From assembly GCA_938041325.1 (NCBI GenBank), contig CALIAG010000399.1, positions 1 through 35,640 of the forward strand: a DNA stretch of 35,640 nucleotides, in the 5' to 3' direction. Below, piece by piece: positions 25,401-30,938 of this stretch. Numbering within the stretch: the first letter of the stretch is position 1; each line of letters starts with the position of its first letter. The notes under the pieces were generated by a model that saw nothing but the letters and a program-made list of their open reading frames with translations, had not been told where the DNA came from and did no database searches. The position numbers were made by a program, and so were the translations under genes. This DNA comes from an uncultured Saprospiraceae bacterium (GTDB taxonomy: Bacteria; Bacteroidota; Bacteroidia; Chitinophagales; Saprospiraceae).

Positions 25401-27500
25401 ACTGTCAATGGTGGAACAGAACCATACGTTTATGATTGGGCAGATTTGACCGGAACCGATGATGTTGAAGATCGAATAAATATTGCTAATGGCATTTATG
25501 AACTTTCTGTTACAGATGCGAATGCCTGTTTAACTTTTGATAGTAACGTGTTGGTGCCATTGTGTCCAAATCAAGATACCTGTGAATACTTCGCAGGAGT
25601 TGATACAATGCTCATTCAGTTTTCTGGTTGTGATGTTGGAAATAGCGGAGAGCTTTGTATAGACGTTATGCCTTCTGAATTTGGCAATTTCAATATTTAT
25701 GACAACGGTATTTTATATGATGGACTCGTTCAGGGATGTCAGATAGATACTGGTTACTTGTACGTATACAATGAATTAGCTGGCCAAGGATTTACTGGAC
25801 CATATAACCTAAACTCATGGACAGTAGATGGCACAACTTACATTGCAGCATTCAATGATTTGTTTGGATTAGTAGATTCGATGAATGTTTGGGATCCTTC
25901 TGGTAACTGGACTTTGGATCAAAATATTCCATCAATTTTGGGTGGAAATCCAATGAGCACTTATTCTGCTCAGGTGATTCAGAATGTAACAGGTACACCA
26001 CAGACGATAGGTGGAAGTTTCTTCACTTTTGCAAATGCAGTTAGCATTAATTTGGATGAAGGAACACACGAAATAATAGTGGTTGATACAGTTGGTGGAT
26101 GTGCAGATACAATGCTCACAACCGTTATTTGTACAATTACAGATACGATTTCTATTACGATTATAGAAGAACAAATGGATACAATCTGTCTCAACGATAT
26201 GGATTTACTTGGACCGATTGATACCATATTTAATATTTGTGATTTAGACAATGTTACTTTTGAAGTGATGGAGGATACCACTTGTGTTATCTTTACTGGA
26301 ATTTCAATGGGACTTGATACTGCCTGCTTAGTTGCATGTGATACCTTCGGGGTCTGTGATACAACCATAGTATTTATCGAAGTTATAGAGATAGGAGAAC
26401 CTGATTACAGGGATTCTATTTGTGTTGCAGAATCCTCCTCATTCGTCTTTGATTTGAATTACTTAGAAGTAGAAGGACCTGTCATTAGCATGACTAATTT
26501 ATGCGAGGCCAATTATGGAACTTTTGTAGAATTTATGATTGATGAAGCCAATCTCGAGCTGAGTTATATTGGTGCGGGTATAGGACAGGATAGCGCGTGT
26601 ATAGAAATCTGTGATGCCAATATCTGTGATACTATAGTCTACACGGTCAACGTGTTGCCTTGTTCTCCAGCAGAATGGGTTATTGACACCATATTTATAA
26701 ATGAGACACAAATATTCTGTATTGATACTTCATTTATACCAGGTGACATTACGATCTTTGAAAATTTCTGCCCAGATGAATCTGGAGATATGGTAGACTT
26801 CTTCTTGAATCCAGAGACACTGTGTGTTGAGTATACAGGCTTAGAATTAGGAAAAGATACGGCTTGCGTTGTGATCTGTAATGCAGACAATATTTGCGAT
26901 ACGACTTACTTCTGTATTTTGGTGGTTGAATACTTTGACCCACCAATTGCGAATGACGATAACGATACGACAACAATAGGAACGCCTGTTGTGATTGATA
27001 TTAAAGCGAATGATATTCTCTTTGGAGGAATTGACACGGTGTATATTCTTGAGCCACCTTTATATGGTACGATTGGTACTCCAGGAAATCCGAACTCAAT
27101 AAATCTGGATTGTTCGGTGACCTATAATGCTAGTGATGAATTCTGTGAACGGGAAGATCAATTCTCTTATGTGGTTTGCACACCTACGGGCTGTGATACT
27201 GCTACAGTTTACATCTGGCTAGAATGTATAGACATTGTAATCTTTACAGCAGTTTCACCAAATGGTGATGGTTTGAATGACGTCTTTTATATCTCCGGTA
27301 TCAAGGATTATCCGGATAATGAATTGACCATTTATAACCGTTGGGGTAATATGGTTTACGATGTGAAAGGATATCAAAACAACTGGAGAGGAACATGGAA
27401 GAGTGATAAAAACCTTCCAGATGGAACCTACTTCTACATATTGAAACTCAATGATGAAGACAATAGAGTATTTAGAGGCTACATTGAAATGTACCGATAA
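16449..27500 (+). CDS. Giant SprB-like surface adhesin, T9SS type B cargo (3683 aa)
   Basis: A cell-surface or secreted adhesin-like protein, exported by Sec and then by the type IX system. Layout: signal peptide 1-21 (ends NTNA, then QNN); a long beta-rich, cysteine-containing region to about 1610 with parts resembling DUF11-type repeats ('NTLSIRVENRGTAPTDTS'); PKD/Ig-like domains at about 1610-1875 ('YEWSPTGSLDD', 'TTYYVTITSAAGCSDVDSV'); three blocks of five SprB-like modules (1879-2264, 2265-2651, 2652-3040); a unique region 3041-3229; three modules of about 90 aa (3230-3314, 3315-3404, 3405-3494); a cadherin/Ig-like domain at about 3497-3597 ('PPIANDDNDTT'); and the gliding-motility-associated C-terminal domain 3598-3683 ('VSPNGDGLNDVFYISGI', 'LTIYNRWGNMVY', 'LPDGTYFYIL'). 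Cysteines recur at fixed places, suggesting disulfides. It resembles SprB of gliding bacteria in module type, but its own role (gliding, adhesion or aggregation) is inference. The frame is intact throughout and ends at a strong terminator. Confidence 0.93.
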   Translation: MKKHLYMLYLLILTISVNTNAQNNLNVGFVDLTTVPDFLNICGDSDTEIVLVSVNGSDNAARQNIVATANLFEGVLFEGFDAANSSAGVTLISAADPTAPIFGLPDLQPGATSSVEIAFSISAKCEYLDTINANNSASVSDLWSFSYDLGGSTFTEDDVNTEYKDAFAVPSFTIDIVNNNGVARVGQCYNRDVVVTNSGLNGFVDNTIYENAQGAGVYVSALEVNGIPVTMTKVFDIASGDTIITATLDSTHFKLNTIGSGNPGDGDNFFDPNETVTITETICLVDCGLSRASIHSSSWGCEGRFCNSISISDFMTIGQGAANVIVTRGGTIPDQNTGYCQVGTISFTISNQGVEIDPGFATMTDIAAGVGLSVFMDLANGGYNITSFSIAGVDIPGFMSNNFLDGDPLFAVDPDGAGGLSDWDNDGFFDDLELNQSFEITAQYEFDCGQAQQLGDDETCPNEFLTSIGMQIDFTDLCQMRIPSGNQFLSLHAPSNSRSSEENVTDPDAFVVFDTFYISHTQSRAVNNFEKNCGGNEEYKAFIVLPAGVTPVITHTTLVKDAGVPFSMSSNFMSNDTFFMVFDASVTPFISGSYELVFALQADCTAEVGPTNFPTQLSFNCPEGGCDCEHIWWCGEMQGPQLHSTNPPCASALCPVGLQTTGFDVNRTSFGYTDTSYTVAYDQSLANKKVAIACDSVEMRIVNLVGDTPLTDSIGMVITYDNIDGTMSTDETFLFDYGTLRITNGGSEYICTVQPDVLTTVAIDSSKQLTFDLDSCLINFGITLQPGDTVEFVANFGLNPEGPYLVNFRDVPNLRGYGYGSVAGTDYACDNFGDNFTIAKVQSVFNIPNSLNYPEGCEETFLEYKILTTNNGFSDWFGNEYRQALKIDSITFDFDTAFTSAFTIFEPQVFIRNHPVHGNEFFDAPAFESFPDGHYVAAYDTLTGVPALNTAQGVTPVFNFRIRLIPNCRSQAASSNGDNRFQMDPSIYFNDRFYANDIGDGSCTDYIIESETRNVDYTNPPELTFTPVTNPNYTLGTDTAEWILQLCNVSFSSGAGLTWVALEDSNALVEIVSFEDISDPMNVSQLTFDTFGMVGNNYFAYLNGLTKADGMAPLDQICNIIRVRGVVDRCGTTDITARVGWNCIAYEEADWTPELYPPCEDLTMDLSLTTLTAFLDANVVEQPAVNPEICDTNTIAILVRNTDRGIAENIRTQIILPLTGASFVPGSFEVAYPSSQPFTSIAANPTFVGTNARGNIYEFSDFSPLSAFLDENGLAGFNTINPAIDSNEFQIRYKFVTDCDYVSGSLNYYNFTGFQKCGDPTNLETGETLPITINGAEIDPAKTFDIAFSDPGGLFPGQVNTLSIRVENRGTAPTDTSDKVKLKLPLGIDYQLNSSSSTLPASWTIEEPTSDTINGFQMIYWCLPPGVPQFETMEFSFDLDVPDYDCSTSSLETELFTISIRELACASQGILCDVELITSTNVGQLTDLPIFQNNLSFDLSSFNAVTSTCLNANQEQISVVGNLTYTGEPFPAVPFNVNYFFDFAGNGIFDVGDVQLATFTENGPFVNGDVITLSHTFAAGLSQVCSIVAAIDTAGLNLCGPSETPLGEIQLLNAGEDQLFCEDMPTVINTAVGDGNCAGVFGYTYNWTAIAPASVTDLSNSTIPNPNLMISHNGMTEDTLRYVLETIRPSCASVNYDTINVVRGVTVDIAPFTPLTINSGDAVTLTPSFTGSSSNFTYEWSPTGSLDDASIENPEATPMSTTTYYVTITSAAGCSDVDSVLVNVNAGLDAMIFVADTLICESEEFQLFASGGTNFLWEQDPANPPGASFSDPNSPNPFFIGGQNGSSYDLWVVVVDIAVPGVTDTAFITLTVDNIICDCESVTLNSVVITEASCGNFDGSATVNIVEDPADFDFIWSPDIGTPNADGNTRTDLIAGGYTVQVINPNDDSCVTEVFIAVSNEDGPDATVIMAPATCESADGKATMFPSNFTYFWPDGFIGDDRADLTAGNYIVTLTDPINPNCPGVIAVEIESENILDATVVFNTLPDCNASNGEVTINVTGGSGNYVYSWSSNSDTQTGLAAGTYMVTVYDVDAGCELIVPFVLANDVPGADVMITDTTHVTCNGLSDGAFVFSLNLDPAFAGPETVIITNGTDTVTNTNLQVGEYCVQVLDANGCIAGGACLEISEPDLLEVVYVTTRDCESLGTITTLVSGGTPPYTYAWQDAPGMPNLSSRVDLAQGNYPSIIQDANGCRVAETVPVEGCPCEEIATNGTVVVQATCGNSDGTGEILMDADPTLFGFTWTPDVGTPGATGNIRSDLPFGTYQVGIFDLTTPECITDAFVVITNANGPMATYTSTPATCEAADGTATLNPATYTYTWSDGGAGATRNDLFEGSYFVTLVDPADPDCPNVMEVIIGQDNPLIADVVVNTQPDCMTANGSVTVNVMGGSGSYTYSWPSNTNTQNGLAAGTYVITVTDTDATGCGLPVIFVLTDNVPPATVTITDTVDVSCPGAEDGRIDFTVNFDGAFTAPADTIITDGYTTYTNGSLPGGDYCMEIRDGNGCVAGGVCFKIEEPDPLNTDFLIDPDCGGAGMVAINVTGGTEPYTFDWADLDGTDNIEDRMGIGAGFYAVTVSDASSCTAEENVEVPVCPCTIPVLNSVQVVQATCGNADGSATIDLDSDESLYEYTWTPNLGIAGATPNVRTNLPAGGYVVEIEDADHGQCFTEILVVISNSDGPMATYESTPANCFAPSGSATFDPDSLNYLWPDSLIADTRNDLMAGSYFVTISEVGDTANCYNVIEVMVADTNALEVTSVVNSLPDCGVANGSVTLSVTGGSGTYAYSWPSGTDTETNLASGVHTVTITDQDSTMCSIEYTFALSDNVPPATVSITDTIDVTCFGAMDGGVVYEVLFDLAFNAPADTVITDGTNTFMNNNLPPGDYCILISDAAGCIAGNACFTVVEPEDLDLLFVITPTCSNTGSIDVTVNGGTEPYVYDWADLTGTDDVEDRINIANGIYELSVTDANACLTFDSNVLVPLCPNQDTCEYFAGVDTMLIQFSGCDVGNSGELCIDVMPSEFGNFNIYDNGILYDGLVQGCQIDTGYLYVYNELAGQGFTGPYNLNSWTVDGTTYIAAFNDLFGLVDSMNVWDPSGNWTLDQNIPSILGGNPMSTYSAQVIQNVTGTPQTIGGSFFTFANAVSINLDEGTHEIIVVDTVGGCADTMLTTVICTITDTISITIIEEQMDTICLNDMDLLGPIDTIFNICDLDNVTFEVMEDTTCVIFTGISMGLDTACLVACDTFGVCDTTIVFIEVIEIGEPDYRDSICVAESSSFVFDLNYLEVEGPVISMTNLCEANYGTFVEFMIDEANLELSYIGAGIGQDSACIEICDANICDTIVYTVNVLPCSPAEWVIDTIFINETQIFCIDTSFIPGDITIFENFCPDESGDMVDFFLNPETLCVEYTGLELGKDTACVVICNADNICDTTYFCILVVEYFDPPIANDDNDTTTIGTPVVIDIKANDILFGGIDTVYILEPPLYGTIGTPGNPNSINLDCSVTYNASDEFCEREDQFSYVVCTPTGCDTATVYIWLECIDIVIFTAVSPNGDGLNDVFYISGIKDYPDNELTIYNRWGNMVYDVKGYQNNWRGTWKSDKNLPDGTYFYILKLNDEDNRVFRGYIEMYR
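22083..25568 (+). repeat. Three-fold higher-order repeat of five SprB-like modules inside the adhesin
   Basis: Three consecutive blocks of 1158, 1161 and 1167 bp begin at 22083, 23241 and 24402, each starting at a Cys codon after a CP pair. Every block has five modules in the same order, recognisable by their cores: 'ATCGNxDGSA', 'TPATCxAADGTA', 'PDCxxANGSVTxxVTGGSG', 'DTxDVTCxGAxDG' and 'GGTxPYxYDWADL'. Each module resembles the SprB repeat (Cys, DG, GG, W, aGtY, C). Modules match their counterparts in other blocks better than their neighbours, so whole blocks were duplicated. The DNA has diverged considerably. Confidence 0.88.
26136..26930 (+). repeat. Three tandem ~90-residue modules near the C-terminus of the adhesin
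   Basis: Modules at 26136-26390, 26391-26660 and 26661-26930 (85, 90 and 90 residues) each end with the pattern G-x-D-(T/S)-A-C, then x3-C, then C-D-T: 'GLDTACLVACDTFGVCDTT', 'GQDSACIEICDANICDTI' and 'GKDTACVVICNADNICDTT'. The fold is probably Ig-like; no named family was recognised. Confidence 0.78.
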
Positions 27501-27526
27501 TAAGATAGTTTAATAGTTAATAAAGT

Positions 27527-27562
27527 AAAAGCGGATTGATTGTAAAATCGATCCGCTTTTTT
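27527..27562 (+). terminator. Intrinsic terminator of the giant adhesin gene
   Basis: AAAAGCGGATTGAT (27527-27540) pairs with ATCGATCCGCTTTT (27547-27560), one G-U pair, 6-nt loop, followed by more T's. It begins 26 nt after the stop codon and may work in both directions. Confidence 0.9.
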
Positions 27563-28138
27563 GTTGGCCAGGGTTAACTGGTTTCGAATGTGTGTGTTTT
27601 CTTAAAATGAGTGTTTAGTTCATGTATCCTGATAAATTAATGTTTAGAAATTATTTGTATAAAGGTTTGGATTTTTAAAACAGGCAAAACAGGTTAGATG
27701 TATCATAAAGCAAAGCTTCTGATAGGTATAAACTATACTAAAGACGTTGCTAGAATAGCAACACTGAATAGTGTTTCTTAAAATGATTTTAGAATAGTGT
27801 TATAGTGATTGGATTAAACAATAGGACTATTGAATTCTTAGCTGTAACTAAGCTCCTATTTTATATTTTAGTAGTTATGTAATCTGTATGGGGACAGATA
27901 TTAATCAAATTTATAATATATATACTACAAATTCAATTATAAACTGTTAATGTTTGAATTACAGCAAGGCGTAGGACTTGTGATATTTATAAAATGATAA
28001 TGGATTTTTGTGAGAATCCATTTGTTTTTGAGTAAAAACGTTTAAGATAGGACGGTAAAGCCAATTAATAATAGGTTAGAAATAAGCAATATATTTATTG
28101 CTTATTTCTAACCTAACATTTTATAACTGTGTTTTATT
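27563..28138. other. Non-coding stretch after the giant adhesin
   Basis: About 575 nt of AT-rich sequence. The only ATG-started frame of note is 27 codons (27698-27781) with no support. The sole structure seen is the 19-bp inverted repeat at 28073-28114. No RNA gene or mobile element remnant was recognised. Confidence 0.5.
28073..28114. terminator. Perfect 19-bp inverted repeat, possible bidirectional terminator
   Basis: AGGTTAGAAATAAGCAATA (28073-28091) and its exact reverse complement (28096-28114) are separated by 4 nt. It lies 24 nt beyond the stop of the minus-strand 132-aa gene, where a terminator is expected, but no clear T run follows on either strand. It could also be a small palindromic insertion. 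Confidence 0.5.
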
Positions 28139-28537
28139 TTAATGCAGGTCTGAAGATTTGGTCAAACCGTTTTGAAGCTTTTGAATCAATAACTTTTCTG
28201 AATAGTACATAAACAGATTATCTGTTACCAGTTCCATTACAACTTCAGTGTTATGCAATTCCAACATTGATCGCAAGATCAACAATAGACGTTTGGTTTT
28301 ACTAAACTGGACTATTTTATCAAACACCAATTGGTTCTCAAACTTACTGGTATGAAGATATATATTCTTTTCTGTGATGGTTTTTACATCCAATTGACTA
28401 CCAAGATTGAGGCTTGAATTGATTACTGCATTCAACTGATAGTCGATGTATTGTGATTTTGAGTCAATGATACCATAGAGGTATTCAATGATAGGTTGCT
28501 CCCGCAAGGCGGAAGCCATGGTTATTGCTGTATTCAT
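28139..28537 (-). CDS. Hypothetical protein (132 aa), no family recognised
   Basis: I do not recognise this protein. It is soluble, mostly helical by appearance, without signal peptide or membrane segment. Leucine- and isoleucine-rich stretches such as 'KTKRLLLILRSMLELHN' (about residues 79-95) and 'YYSEKLLIQKLQNGL' suggest packed or coiled helices. The stop at 28139 is followed by a 19-bp inverted repeat. About 20-40 nt before the start is a palindrome flanked by a direct repeat, which could be an operator. The gene is isolated, with 640 nt (mostly non-coding) on the adhesin side and 400 nt on the other. Length, plausible composition and flanking structures favour a real gene, but it could be lineage-specific or a remnant. 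Confidence 0.5.
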   Translation of the reverse strand: MNTAITMASALREQPIIEYLYGIIDSKSQYIDYQLNAVINSSLNLGSQLDVKTITEKNIYLHTSKFENQLVFDKIVQFSKTKRLLLILRSMLELHNTEVVMELVTDNLFMYYSEKLLIQKLQNGLTKSSDLH

Positions 28538-28554
28538 TATTAGGCGGTTATGCG

Positions 28555-28583
28555 TTAGTGATGGCCTCAGGCCATCTTAGTGA
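28555..28583. promoter_or_regulatory. Palindrome with flanking direct repeats, possible operator
   Basis: GATGGCCT (28560-28567) and AGGCCATC (28569-28576) form a perfect 8-bp inverted repeat around one base. It overlaps or abuts two copies of TTAGTGA (28555-28561, 28577-28583). It lies just upstream of the 132-aa gene on the minus strand and is richer in G+C than its surroundings. Function is inferred from position only. Confidence 0.35.
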
Positions 28584-28868
28584 CTTAGATTGTGTTAAAA
28601 AAGGGAGGGAGCTTTTTAAAGCTTAGGTAATATTTAGGTGTGAATTCAGCGTTCAAATTTTGTTACACTTCTTAAAAAGGCAAATAGCATGCTATTTTAT
28701 TAAGCTCAATAAAAAATATTAAAGATTTTATTTTCTAATTTAAAAGAAGTTGATAACAAAGCATTTAGAGATTATTTTTCCAGATTATATTTGAATTTAT
28801 TTTATTTTAGAAGTTCGATAAAAGTCGATTTATTTAAAAGAAAATACCTGGAATTAGAAAAAATAGTC
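28584..28868. other. AT-rich non-coding gap
   Basis: About 285 nt between the possible operator and the terminator of the lipoprotein gene. I see no reading frame, RNA gene or repeat in it. Confidence 0.45.
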
Positions 28869-28907
28869 AAAAAAAAAGGCTTGAGTCATATGACCCAAGC
28901 CTTTTTT
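28869..28907 (-). terminator. Intrinsic terminator of the minus-strand lipoprotein gene
   Basis: The arms at 28872-28888 (AAAAAAGGCTTGAGTCA) and 28891-28907 pair over 17 positions with one mismatch or wobble. On the minus strand the stem is followed by a run of about ten U's (the A's at 28869-28877). It starts 30 nt after the stop codon at 28937. Confidence 0.9.
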
Positions 28908-28936
28908 GCTTGATAACTATTTAAAGTTTTAAAACC

Positions 28937-29731
28937 TTATTTGAACTTAATTGAGCCATCTATTTTCTTCTTGCCTTCAATAATATCCATTAATTGATAT
29001 TCGGAAGTCAAAGTTTTTCCATCAATTTGCCCACCTTCAATGTCAGTCTTTTTAACCTTACCTGGCAAATGATAAATCGTCTTATAAGTTCCAGATCCGA
29101 AAAACATTTTCATCATCCCTAATTCATCTTCAGGAATAGTTTCTGCACCAGAAGGCGCGACGTTTCTGACCAACAGTTTTTTACTATATTTAAATAGATT
29201 GAAATCTTTCATGCTAGTAGGCAATAGACCACCGCCACCACCACCAGACATTGGCAATCCTTTTCCGCCCATTCCTTCGCCTTGAAGCTTATCAAAATTA
29301 GCCAAGAAATAATCAATATCTGCCATATCATCAAAATCAAGGATGAATTCAAACAACATCTTTTCCTGAGACTCACTCATCACGGTATGGATTTTCACTT
29401 TATCCAAAAACGCAGGATTGTCAAATCTGCTTTTGATCGAGTCTGGTGCATATTTCATATGCATGATAGAATCCACCTCTGTTGGTATTTTTACTTCCTC
29501 TTCCTTGCTTTCTACTTCACCTTCAACTTCATCTGTCGCTTCTTCCATAGCTTCCTCTCCAAAGCCTTTGAGCATATCTTGCATTCCATCTTTCATGATT
29601 CCACTCATATCGATGGTCATTACATATTTACCACTTCCATCCTTTTTTAAGAACATTTCTTCCACGATGTCAATACAACTGGTAAAAGTCATTAGACAGG
29701 TAGCAAGCAATAAGTAGCTTAATTTTTTCAT
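28937..29731 (-). CDS. Lipoprotein of unknown function
   Basis: A 264-residue lipoprotein. The ATG at 29731 gives a proper lipoprotein signal peptide (MKKLSYLLLATCLMTFTSC, Cys19); the longer in-frame start would place 18 residues ahead of it and hide it. The mature part opens with 'FLKKDGSGKYVMTIDMSGIM', then a strongly acidic linker (about residues 57-82, EEAMEEATDEVEGEVESKEEE), a mixed alpha/beta region, a glycine run (MSGGGGGG, about 162-169), and the ending 'YQLMDIIEGKKKIDGSIKFK'. No named family was recognised. It has its own terminator and is separated by 135 nt from the cytochrome c operon upstream, so it is probably an independent unit. Confidence 0.8.
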   Translation of the reverse strand: MKKLSYLLLATCLMTFTSCIDIVEEMFLKKDGSGKYVMTIDMSGIMKDGMQDMLKGFGEEAMEEATDEVEGEVESKEEEVKIPTEVDSIMHMKYAPDSIKSRFDNPAFLDKVKIHTVMSESQEKMLFEFILDFDDMADIDYFLANFDKLQGEGMGGKGLPMSGGGGGGLLPTSMKDFNLFKYSKKLLVRNVAPSGAETIPEDELGMMKMFFGSGTYKTIYHLPGKVKKTDIEGGQIDGKTLTSEYQLMDIIEGKKKIDGSIKFK

Positions 29732-29866
29732 ATTTGAGTTATTGGTTAAATTAATAGTGTGCAATATAAAGGGATTTGCCTTCAATTGCCAGTAGATTTG
29801 TTCAAGAATGTTAATCGGTAAGAGGCTTGGTTTTTAATTTTGGATTGTCTTTTAAAACAAACTTTA

Positions 29867-30148
29867 TCAAACAATATTGTCAAAAGTTTCATTTTCCCTT
29901 TTTTCCATAAAACGGATCATAGATTTTTCTTTGATATGATAAAGAGATTTAAACTCTAATTGTACATCTTGAATAAATTGAGCATCAACGATTTCTTTAA
30001 TGCTTTCAAAACTATCAATCTGCATATTTCCCCTGAACTTGTACGTTTGTTCATACAACCCATTTTCAAATTTTACAGAAAATTTGTCGTCCATTTTAAA
30101 GACTGAAATTTTCAAGTTAGGGTGTTCGATATAGCCAATGATTCTCAT
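29867..30148 (-). CDS. Conserved-looking small hypothetical protein (93 aa)
   Basis: A 93-residue soluble protein: 'MRIIGYIEHPNLKISVFKMD' followed by strand-rich 'KFSVKFENGLYEQTYKFR', then a helical end (YHIKEKSMIRFMEKREN). No signal or membrane segment. Its start overlaps the stop of the DUF2520 gene by 4 nt (ATGA), so the two are translationally coupled and it is very probably real. I cannot assign a function; it is the last gene of the ccmE-ccmF-DUF2520 operon. Confidence 0.68.
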   Translation of the reverse strand: MRIIGYIEHPNLKISVFKMDDKFSVKFENGLYEQTYKFRGNMQIDSFESIKEIVDAQFIQDVQLEFKSLYHIKEKSMIRFMEKRENETFDNIV

Positions 30149-30930
30149 TTCTTTTTATACGTTTTTAAAATACTTGAAGAAAGTAATTTATAAATTTCAC
30201 TGAATTCTTTATTCGTTTTTAAATAGTCAAGATGTTTTTGAATAACAACATCGTCTCCTCTTCGAGCAGGACCAGTTTGCATCTTATAAGGTTGACCATC
30301 TTGGATTTTTCTTGCAGTTTCGCTGATCAGCGGTTTTAAGATTTCAAAATTTAAATCTTCTTTTTCTACCAATTGTTGAGCAATGTAATAAAGATGATTG
30401 CTAAAGTTGTTGACAAATACCGCTGCAACGTGAAGCTTGGCGCGTTCATCGTCACTTACTCTGTATACTTTTTCTGAAAGTTGACCTGCTATTTTAAAAA
30501 GCTTTTCTCTAAAGGTTTTGCGATTGGAATGTACACAAAACGGTACTTCTGCTAGGTTCACTGCTTTACCAATTGACATCGTTTGCAAAGGATAAAAAAT
30601 GCCATACGATTTAAAGTGGTTTTTTAAAACCGTAGAGGATATGGAACCAGAAGTATGTACCACCAAACGATCCTTGCCGATTACTTTACTCAATTGTTCC
30701 GCTACTGAAGCTATTGCATCATCATGAACAGCTAAAACATATAGGTCTGCCGTTGGATTAATTTGGTCGAGCTTATTTACAGCCGTACAGTTTAATATTT
30801 TAGCTAGTTTTCTTGCCTTTGTAATCTTCCGACTAAAAACTTGCTTGATATTAAAACCTTTTGATTTCAACCCTTGGGAGAGATGAGTAGCGACATTACC
30901 AGAACCAATGAAAACGATATTGTAAGACAT
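30145..30930 (-). CDS. DUF2520 / Rossmann-like NAD(P)-binding protein
   Basis: A 261-residue protein with an N-terminal Rossmann domain: 'YNIVFIGSGNVATHLSQGL' (residues 3-21) has the GxGxxA dinucleotide loop, followed by 'LYVLAVHDDAIASVAEQL' (about 63-80) and 'LVVHTSGSIS' (about 89-98). The C-terminal helical half ('AKLHVAAVFVNNFSNHLYYI', then 'TGPARRGDD') is the DUF2520 domain, similar in layout to 6-phosphogluconate or ketopantoate reductase-type dehydrogenases. The substrate is unknown. The gene lies 8 nt after ccmF and overlaps the next by 4 nt, so it belongs to the cytochrome c maturation operon by transcription, though a functional link is not established. Confidence 0.88.
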   Translation of the reverse strand: MSYNIVFIGSGNVATHLSQGLKSKGFNIKQVFSRKITKARKLAKILNCTAVNKLDQINPTADLYVLAVHDDAIASVAEQLSKVIGKDRLVVHTSGSISSTVLKNHFKSYGIFYPLQTMSIGKAVNLAEVPFCVHSNRKTFREKLFKIAGQLSEKVYRVSDDERAKLHVAAVFVNNFSNHLYYIAQQLVEKEDLNFEILKPLISETARKIQDGQPYKMQTGPARRGDDVVIQKHLDYLKTNKEFSEIYKLLSSSILKTYKKK

Positions 30931-30938
30931 ACAGTATT

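Noticed and set aside
25979..26368. Minus-strand ORF of 129 codons inside the giant adhesin
   Set aside because: Low-complexity V/S/I/T-rich translation that mirrors the Asp/Thr-rich modules on the + strand.
27698..27781. 27-codon ORF in the gap after the adhesin
   Set aside because: Too short, with no start signal, conserved pattern or context to support it.
29282..29650. Plus-strand ORF of 122 codons antisense to the lipoprotein gene
   Set aside because: Rich in H, F and I, mirroring the acidic stretch of the real gene; the minus-strand frame has a lipoprotein signal and a terminator.
29732..29785. Longer start for the 264-aa lipoprotein
   Set aside because: The 18-residue extension would displace a textbook lipoprotein signal peptide that starts at 29731.
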